From NCBI GenBank assembly GCA_000434935.1, contig FR882198.1, forward strand, positions 1 to 12,160: DNA of 12,160 nt, in the 5' to 3' direction. The position numbers and the translations under genes are program-made. The notes beneath the pieces are model-generated. The model made no database searches and had not been told where the DNA came from. It saw nothing but the letters and a program-made list of their open reading frames with translations. Numbering within the stretch: position 1 is the first letter of the stretch; the number at the start of each line of letters is the position of its first letter. Of this stretch, positions 6,294-12,160 are shown piece by piece. The DNA is from Bacteroides sp. CAG:709 (GTDB lineage: Bacteria; Bacteroidota; Bacteroidia; Bacteroidales; UBA932).

Positions 6294-8546
6294 TTATTCT
6301 TTCACGCAGCGGACAGGGCAACTTGATGCCAAATACTTGTTGTCCTCAAATTTCACTGTCTTGAGAGTCTTCGGCTGGTTCTTGTCCGCATAATTTGCCG
6401 GTGCGACCATCGCAGCAGCATAGGCATATCCGTAATTGTGGGTCTTGACCGATTCCGATGTCCACATGTAGGATATGGTCTCGTATCCGCAAGACTTCAC
6501 GGTCTCAGTCCTGAAATGCTGGTTGCTTCGAGAACTGGTCATCGGCAGATAATGTCCGTCGAAATCATATCCGACAAGATTGGCAGCTACAGTAGCGCTG
6601 TTGAAAACGGTCTGCATAAACGACTGTGCCTCAGCCTTGTTGCAGACACGCCAACCGGCAGGACACGGGTCGAAGAGAGTTTTCTTCGATTCAGAGCCTC
6701 CCCAGAACTCCCTGTAACTCTGGTCATTGGTCGTTACCCACGGATAATAACCGCCGTCCGGATATTTGGAATTCAAAATATAGACGTAAGGATGCTCCAC
6801 GGCGTAACCGGCAAAGACACTATTGGACGAAGACGGAGCCGCGATACTGTTCCTTTCAATAGTATGCCAGGACGAATCATGGTTGAACGAGCCGTCATCT
6901 TTTGTCCTATAACCCCATACCTGGTTGTCCACATTCTTCGCAGCGCTCTGGCCGTTGACCCTCAGAGCCACGATCGGGGTGTATGTAGGAGTTCCGATGA
7001 GCTGGTTTGCGTATTGGCAAGGCCAATAGTTGCAATAGTCCGCAATGGACGGGAACGGATCCTTTCTGCCCCATTGATAATAGTTGCCCACCGCATAGGC
7101 TGGTTCATATTCGCCTTTCGAACCGACGCCGGAAATAGCTGCGCCGACATTCCTGTCCATGAATGTTTTCCCTCCGGAAATGACAGCCGTCGCCTCCGGG
7201 TCATAACCCTCTGCAGCCCAGATATTCCAGCTCCAGAGAAGGGTCGCATTGGTAATATTCTTATTCTCGTCGACCTCGATATTGTCATAGGTAACGCCTT
7301 CCTCGGCGAATGCCGCAATCACGACATTGCCCGGAACGAACTCCTTCGGCGTGTCGAAGAACACATAGTCACGGTAGAACACCAGCGACGAAAGCAGAAT
7401 CGGGCATGCGTCCACCCACTTGTTGTCCTTCTGGACAGTGTTGTACCAGAGGACGAGAACGGATTTCGGAGCAATGTCCACTGTTCCGGCCACTTCCGAA
7501 AGCGCCACAGGGATATAGCCGTTGCCCTTCACGGTAGCCTTGAACTTGTAGAATTGGTTGGCCTCGGTAACAAGGTAGCTGTTGGATGTGGAAATCTCTC
7601 CCAGGTCCTTGATCTTGATGGCCACGTCACCCGGCACCTCATAATCCGTCACCACGTTGATGACCTTGCCTGCAGGGAAGCCTCCTTCCGGAACCTGCTT
7701 CTCCATGATCAGCTTCTCCTTGCCGCCGATGACCGCAACCAGCTGCATGGTCTCCCCTGCCAACGCCGGGTTGAAGACCATGTAAATATGCGAAGCCGCC
7801 GGCCATGAAGTCGCAAAATCGCAGTCCAGACGCACCTCAGGCGAGGTCGTCGCCCCCGTCAGGTCCAATTCGCCAGTGCTCAGGTCAATGCTTCCGTTCT
7901 CAAATGCCACGGCAGCATCCTTGTTGGAGGTGCAGCGGAAAATCAATGCATCCAGTTTCATTCTGGTGTCGGTGGTCAGTTCCAAGTCCAATATGGAGAA
8001 AGGATGGTGGAACGTAAGATTCACCGCGTCGTCAGATTTGGTGACATTCTCTACGGCAGCCCAAATGAAATCATTGTCAGCAAGATGTGCTGTAGAGCCG
8101 CTTGAGTACTGGGACTGGGATGCAGAAATCCCCACCTTTGCCTTATGCGGGTCCGTGCCTCTGTCTGCATTGTAAGGATAGCAGGCATAGAACGACTGCG
8201 GGGTATTGTCCCCTGCCCAGCGGATTCTCTGAGCACGGGACTGATATGAAAACGTCGTTCCGGCACCTTCCTGATCGGCGAGATATGCGCTGTTGGACTG
8301 GAGGGACTTGCCTTCAGCCTCTGTCCAGATTCCGATTTTGTCGGATTTCACCCAAGCGAGTTTCAATGCATTGCCGTCATCGGTATGAGTCACCTTGCTC
8401 TGGACGGACGGTTTCTGGAAATCTGCTGAAAAGACCGGTCCGTCAGGCAGGATGTCCTCATCCATCTGTCCGTTCTTGGAACAGCCGACCAGGGCAGCCG
8501 CCAGGGCAATCATTGATATATATTTGATATTCATAATTTTACGCAT
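6294..8546 (-). CDS. Fimbrillin-like surface lipoprotein with C-terminal FISUMP lectin-like module (paralog 2)
   Basis: This 750-residue lipoprotein has the same plan as paralog 1. The signal peptide ends in LVGC (Cys22), and an acidic DED stretch follows at residues 29-31. The fimbrillin-like region (about 30-295) includes LAWVKSDKIGIW. The middle module (about 310-460) has SNSYLV, KGNG and LLWSWNIWAAEG. The FISUMP module starts at MDRNVGA (463) and carries DPCPAGW (from 626) and a CPVRCVKE end. The stretch around residues 395-455 is close to identical to paralog 1, whereas the last 100 or so residues before CPVRCVKE differ strongly. The start at 8546 lies 7 bases after the upstream stop; an ATG at 8534 (MNIKYISM) would also give a normal signal peptide. 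The predicted location is the outer-membrane surface, in adhesion or glycan binding. Confidence 0.85.
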   Translation of the reverse strand: MRKIMNIKYISMIALAAALVGCSKNGQMDEDILPDGPVFSADFQKPSVQSKVTHTDDGNALKLAWVKSDKIGIWTEAEGKSLQSNSAYLADQEGAGTTFSYQSRAQRIRWAGDNTPQSFYACYPYNADRGTDPHKAKVGISASQSQYSSGSTAHLADNDFIWAAVENVTKSDDAVNLTFHHPFSILDLELTTDTRMKLDALIFRCTSNKDAAVAFENGSIDLSTGELDLTGATTSPEVRLDCDFATSWPAASHIYMVFNPALAGETMQLVAVIGGKEKLIMEKQVPEGGFPAGKVINVVTDYEVPGDVAIKIKDLGEISTSNSYLVTEANQFYKFKATVKGNGYIPVALSEVAGTVDIAPKSVLVLWYNTVQKDNKWVDACPILLSSLVFYRDYVFFDTPKEFVPGNVVIAAFAEEGVTYDNIEVDENKNITNATLLWSWNIWAAEGYDPEATAVISGGKTFMDRNVGAAISGVGSKGEYEPAYAVGNYYQWGRKDPFPSIADYCNYWPCQYANQLIGTPTYTPIVALRVNGQSAAKNVDNQVWGYRTKDDGSFNHDSSWHTIERNSIAAPSSSNSVFAGYAVEHPYVYILNSKYPDGGYYPWVTTNDQSYREFWGGSESKKTLFDPCPAGWRVCNKAEAQSFMQTVFNSATVAANLVGYDFDGHYLPMTSSRSNQHFRTETVKSCGYETISYMWTSESVKTHNYGYAYAAAMVAPANYADKNQPKTLKTVKFEDNKYLASSCPVRCVKE

Positions 8547-8553
8547 TAACAGT

Positions 8554-11394
8554 TTACCATTTCCATTTATCCATATCGTCTATCTTTCCGCCTCCAGGGT
8601 TAGCATCTGACGGGTCGTAAAGTGCGGCGTCGATGAGAGGTTTCAGGATTCCTTCCATAACAAGAAAGGCCTTCGCATTCGGATGAACGGAATCAAGGTT
8701 CAATGTTCCGTCGGCATTCTTGCCGAATACCCAGCAATACTCATCAGCAAGACCGTTCTGATCATTTTTCAGAGCGCTGTGGTAATCTGCATAACGATAG
8801 CCTCTCTCAGCAGCATATGCCTTGATGAGCTTGTTGGCCTCGATAACCTTAGATGCGATGTAGTCTCCGTCAAACTCCGCTTTCCATGCATCCGGTTTCC
8901 ACCACATGCTCCTCGTCGGACAAATCGAACCGAGTATGACAGGAACTCCCATATCTTCGGCAATCCTGGACATAAGGGCGATGTTGGCAAGAAGATTCTC
9001 CTTGCTCACGTGAACCCGGTAGCCATCACCGGACATATTTTCAGCAAGGTCATTCGTACCGCAGGTAATCACCACACATTTAGGATTGTCATCTACGATG
9101 TTCGAACCGAAACGGTCAATCATATTGCTTGAGGTCTGTCCATCGATTCCACAGTTAAGGTAGCTGTTCTCGGTGAAAAAGGCCAGACGGCCGCGGTCTT
9201 TCCAGGTCCTTGTGATAGAGTCGCCCATAAGTGCTGCCCTGTGACCGGTCTGTTTGCCGTATCCAGGAGCTTTTCCGTCCACATTTTCCTTCACGCAGCG
9301 AAGTTGCAGTCCGGCACCGGAGTAGCTGTTGCTCTGAGTGATCTTGGCGCCTGCGCCGTTCGAGCCGACAGATGAGCGGATCGGATAAAGAGAGTTGGCG
9401 ACACTTGCAGAAGCCATCATAACTTCACCTGAAGCCGAAATGACTGAGCCACCGAAACCGGCCTTTCTCTGTCCCGCAAACGGGAAATAGAGGTCATATT
9501 CGGAAACATAGACTCCGTGACCGCCCGCTGCGGAACCGGAAGAAGCGAAGAATGTCGCATAGGCATCTGCTGTCGGCACTTTCCAACCTGCCGGACACGG
9601 GTCATAGATGGTCTTATCATTGCTGATGTTGTCCGTACTGCCCCAGAGATAGCGCCACTGCTCATTGTCCAGAATGGATTTTGCCTGGAAGTCGCCTTCT
9701 CCGGAGAACCAACTGTATTGAGGATAGACAGCATCGTTGTTGCCGCCGAACATCCACTTGTGAGGATATTTTACGGACTCGTCCACGGCCTGCTGGAGCG
9801 AATAGCCGGAACCGAGTTCAGCATGGAGCATCCTGGCGTTCTTGGCCCTGTCGGAAGAGAAGATCTTGTCTCCGTCGACTTTATATTCATCAAGAGTGGT
9901 GTAAGCCGGGTTGCCCCAGCCTTCCTGTACGTTCGTAGCCGATTTATATTCAGATGCTGCAGGGAACGGATCCTTACGGCCCCACTGGTAGTAGTTGCCG
10001 ATGGCTCCGGCTGCCTTCACATTGTCAGAGATATCCTTTGCAGAAAGTCCGAGCACGGCTCCGAGGTTGCGGTCCATGACGGTGTAACGGCCGGCTTTCC
10101 TGGAAGTCGCATCCGCATCCCAGCCTTCCACGGCCCAGATGTTCCAGCTCCAGATGATTTCGCCGGACTCATTCAGCGCAGCGATCACGGCATTGCCGTC
10201 CACAAAAGTCTTCGGTGTCTTGAAATAGATGAGGCCGTCGACGTCGTCATACATCACGCTGCCGGCAGATACAGGACTTGCATTGACAAATCCGCCCTCG
10301 CCTTCAGGGATGCTGTACCACAGAAGTTCTGCTGAAGAAGGGGCCAAAGCGGCATCGAATGCGGTGCTGTGCGGTTCCCCGTCGTAGCTCCAGCTGATAC
10401 TCTTCGTACTGCCGTTGCCCTTTACCTTCGCATTGAAAGCATAGAGGCAGTCGGCCTTGTTCACGATATAGGTATTGGCAGTACCGTCCGCGCTCAGGAG
10501 CACAGGGTCCGCGGTCATTCCGACATTGTAGGAAACGCATGTTCCCGGCTTGAGGCCGCCTTCCGGAACATCCACGACAACTTTCTCAAAGTCAGCGCCT
10601 TCGAGGTCGCAGTCTATGGTCAATGTCTTGCCGGCATACTGCGGATTCACATTGACGATAAATTCAGAGGCCTTGCGCCTGAGGTAAACCGGAGAGGCCG
10701 GCTTGATGTCAATCACGGAGCTTACCGTGTCGATTTCAGAGAGGCTGGAGGTGAACAGGTCATATTTCGCGTGCTTGAATGCAAGTGCCGTTCCGTCTTC
10801 GCCTGTGAGCTTGATGGAATTGCAGGCTACAGGCAGATTGGAAGAGACATTGATCTTCACGAAAGAGACGACAGGTGAAAGGGACATTTCGAGGATGCCG
10901 TTTTCCGGACGCTCCACTGATTTCACGGATGAGACGAACATTTGTTCCTCCTTCAGCTGCATCGTGGTAAGAGGAACAGGAACTGTCTGCTCCGCGGCTA
11001 CCGAAACCGGAATCGAGGTAGCATCCGTCATCTTGATAGTGAACGGATAATACAGGGCCACGTCATATTTCTTGCCGTCTTCCCATTTGAGCTTGTCAGC
11101 GTCACGGAGCGGGAAGAAACGGGATGATGCAGTGGATGTATATGCGTCATAATAGGCATTGGCATTCAACGCCGAACCGGTACCTGCTTCGGACACGAAC
11201 ACTCCGATACGGTCGGAAACCGCTTCCCAGGTGATGACAGCCGACTCAGAAGGAGAGGAGGCCGACACCTTGAATGAAATGTACTCCGAAGAAGTCATCG
11301 GAGCGTCTTTCTCCGGCTCCTTCGTCTCTTCTTTTCCGCAGGCGTTCATGGCCAATGCGGAAAGAAGCGTCATATATAATATTCTGTTTTTCAT
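8554..11394 (-). CDS. Fimbrillin-like/FISUMP lipoprotein fused to an SGNH/GDSL hydrolase domain (paralog 3)
   Basis: The 946-residue lipoprotein has a signal peptide ending at Cys19 (MNAC, a loose lipobox) followed by GKEE, which fits the K-(D/E)2 lipoprotein surface-export signal of Bacteroidota. An Mfa/fimbrillin-like region spans about 35-295. The shared middle module follows, with GTANTYIV, KGNG and IIWSWNIWAVEG. The FISUMP module has MDRNLGA from 440, YYQWGRKDPF, DPCPAGW from 598 and an LRCVKE end with Cys700. After a short GKAPGYGKQ linker, a full SGNH domain (about 715-930) shows GDSI (Ser726), the block II glycines in NCGIDGQT, GTND (Asn781) and DSVH (Asp901, His904). All catalytic residues are present, so it should be an active esterase, perhaps removing acetyl groups from glycans. 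The 15-residue tail after the domain ends in DKWKW. It starts 8 bases after the DUF4302-like stop. Confidence 0.85.
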   Translation of the reverse strand: MKNRILYMTLLSALAMNACGKEETKEPEKDAPMTSSEYISFKVSASSPSESAVITWEAVSDRIGVFVSEAGTGSALNANAYYDAYTSTASSRFFPLRDADKLKWEDGKKYDVALYYPFTIKMTDATSIPVSVAAEQTVPVPLTTMQLKEEQMFVSSVKSVERPENGILEMSLSPVVSFVKINVSSNLPVACNSIKLTGEDGTALAFKHAKYDLFTSSLSEIDTVSSVIDIKPASPVYLRRKASEFIVNVNPQYAGKTLTIDCDLEGADFEKVVVDVPEGGLKPGTCVSYNVGMTADPVLLSADGTANTYIVNKADCLYAFNAKVKGNGSTKSISWSYDGEPHSTAFDAALAPSSAELLWYSIPEGEGGFVNASPVSAGSVMYDDVDGLIYFKTPKTFVDGNAVIAALNESGEIIWSWNIWAVEGWDADATSRKAGRYTVMDRNLGAVLGLSAKDISDNVKAAGAIGNYYQWGRKDPFPAASEYKSATNVQEGWGNPAYTTLDEYKVDGDKIFSSDRAKNARMLHAELGSGYSLQQAVDESVKYPHKWMFGGNNDAVYPQYSWFSGEGDFQAKSILDNEQWRYLWGSTDNISNDKTIYDPCPAGWKVPTADAYATFFASSGSAAGGHGVYVSEYDLYFPFAGQRKAGFGGSVISASGEVMMASASVANSLYPIRSSVGSNGAGAKITQSNSYSGAGLQLRCVKENVDGKAPGYGKQTGHRAALMGDSITRTWKDRGRLAFFTENSYLNCGIDGQTSSNMIDRFGSNIVDDNPKCVVITCGTNDLAENMSGDGYRVHVSKENLLANIALMSRIAEDMGVPVILGSICPTRSMWWKPDAWKAEFDGDYIASKVIEANKLIKAYAAERGYRYADYHSALKNDQNGLADEYCWVFGKNADGTLNLDSVHPNAKAFLVMEGILKPLIDAALYDPSDANPGGGKIDDMDKWKW

Positions 11395-11402
11395 CTACTA
11401 TA

Positions 11403-12160
11403 TTATTGAAGAGTTATCTGATAGAACGAATCTGTTCCGGAATAGTAGTCCTTGGATGAGAACACGCCATGTGTCCACTTGAATTCGCTGACAGTCTGGC
11501 CGTCCAGTCCGTCTATGCAGTTTCCCTTGAAAGTGTAAGGCTTGTAGAGTTTCATCACTCCGTCAGGAAGATTGATGGCACAGACATTGTCCACGACTTT
11601 CTCGGATTTGTAGACCGGAGCGCCGCTCTCGTCCGTCATCGGGTTGCCGTTCTCGTCAATGGCCTGGACAGGCATCTCGTAGGACAATGTCCAGATCTTG
11701 CTCTTGTAGTATCTCTCGTAATTGTTGAAATCAGGAAGGGATTCCCTGGTGGCAGTTCCGATTACCTTGCCGTTCACACAAAGGTCGAATGACTTTTTGG
11801 TCACGGCCTTTTCGCTGGCGTGCACCTTGGCGATATAGCTTTCAGGTGTTTCATCGCCGGAAAGCGGAGTGAGACGTATTCTGTTGAAGGACTTCAAGCC
11901 TTTCAGGACAATCTCGTCATAATTGTCAGAAACGGACATGATGGTGAACTCATGGTCACCGCCCCAGCCGCGATATCCGCCGCCGTTCGGGCCTCCCGGG
12001 AAGGAGAAGAAATGGATATAGTCATTGTTGGTGCTGAATTTCAGCATCGGGCCCGTGCCCAGCTCCACCTTGTATTCAGACTCCGTAACAGGGTCTGTCT
12101 GAGGTATGAAGCCGGCGCCCTCGAACCATACTTTCACGGTATAGTCCGGCGAGAACTGCA
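11403..12160 (-). CDS. DUF4302-like protein, 5' end outside the window
   Basis: The visible 252 codons are the C-terminal part of a gene that continues past the right edge. The codon at 12137 is an internal GTG, and in-frame codons upstream of it (reading QFSPDYT) run to the window border without a stop. The sequence GPMLKFSTNNDYIHFFS, followed by DEIVLKGLKSFNRIRLTPL, resembles the conserved core of DUF4302, a Bacteroidota family of predicted lipoproteins commonly encoded beside SusC/SusD-type outer-membrane uptake genes and a zinc metallohydrolase lipoprotein. I assign it from memory of the family pattern, so it needs a profile search. Between the two conserved blocks is a Gly-rich loop (FPGGPNGGGYRGWGG). 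No catalytic motif is visible. It is the most upstream gene seen in the operon and ends 8 bases before the SGNH fusion gene. The signal peptide is expected outside the window. Confidence 0.6.
   Translation of the reverse strand, partial: QFSPDYTVKVWFEGAGFIPQTDPVTESEYKVELGTGPMLKFSTNNDYIHFFSFPGGPNGGGYRGWGGDHEFTIMSVSDNYDEIVLKGLKSFNRIRLTPLSGDETPESYIAKVHASEKAVTKKSFDLCVNGKVIGTATRESLPDFNNYERYYKSKIWTLSYEMPVQAIDENGNPMTDESGAPVYKSEKVVDNVCAINLPDGVMKLYKPYTFKGNCIDGLDGQTVSEFKWTHGVFSSKDYYSGTDSFYQITLQ

Noticed and set aside
6438..7808. Long open frame on the plus strand (over 450 codons) antisense to paralog 2
   Set aside because: The minus-strand frame has a signal peptide and recognisable domains through the whole stretch. 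The plus-strand translation is Arg/His/Val-rich with no family features, as expected for a mirror of G/C-rich wobble positions. The same applies to plus-strand frames at 1036-2052, 2602-3138 and 9517-10335.
8554..9260. SGNH hydrolase as a separate gene with its own start
   Set aside because: The frame is continuous from the FISUMP module through the linker into the SGNH domain, with no stop, no intergenic spacer and no separate signal peptide.
3822..11394. Local diversity-generating retroelement
   Set aside because: No reverse transcriptase, template repeat or accessory gene is present in the window. The idea is kept only as a hypothesis needing genome-wide search.

Overview
The window looks like a piece of a Bacteroidales chromosome, probably from a gut or gut-like lineage. 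The evidence is the run of fimbrillin-type surface lipoproteins with C-terminal 'major paralogous domain' (FISUMP) modules, a DUF4302-like protein, weak or absent Shine-Dalgarno sequences, and a near-perfect Bacteroidota promoter (TTTG, 19 bases, TAAATTTG). I cannot name a genus. Every gene I accept is on the minus strand, so transcription runs from high to low coordinates.

Region A (12160 down to about 3761) looks like one long transcription unit. It begins with a DUF4302-like protein whose 5' end lies outside the window. After 8 bases comes a 946-residue lipoprotein that joins a fimbrillin-like region, a FISUMP lectin-like module and a complete SGNH/GDSL hydrolase domain. After 7 bases comes a 750-residue fimbrillin/FISUMP lipoprotein, then an unannotated 57-codon small gene, then a second fimbrillin/FISUMP lipoprotein of 751 residues. 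A strong rho-independent terminator closes the unit. The three large lipoproteins are paralogs. Their middle module and the start of the FISUMP module are conserved, while their C-terminal ends diverge or carry the extra enzyme. The likely joint role is a set of cell-surface adhesion or carbohydrate-handling proteins, one of them with a deacylating enzyme. DUF4302 proteins are often found beside SusC/SusD-type uptake genes, which may lie beyond the right edge.

Region B (3764 down to 155) is a second unit. Its promoter -33 box sits inside the T-tract of the region A terminator. It encodes an exported serine hydrolase of the class C beta-lactamase/penicillin-binding-protein-like family, then (15 bases later) a 587-residue membrane protein with a CorA-like two-helix C-terminus but no GMN signature, then (5 bases later) a GNAT acetyltransferase. 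The functional link between these three is unknown.

Positions 1-154 contain no gene I can support. I saw no rRNA, tRNA, CRISPR array, transposase or reverse transcriptase.
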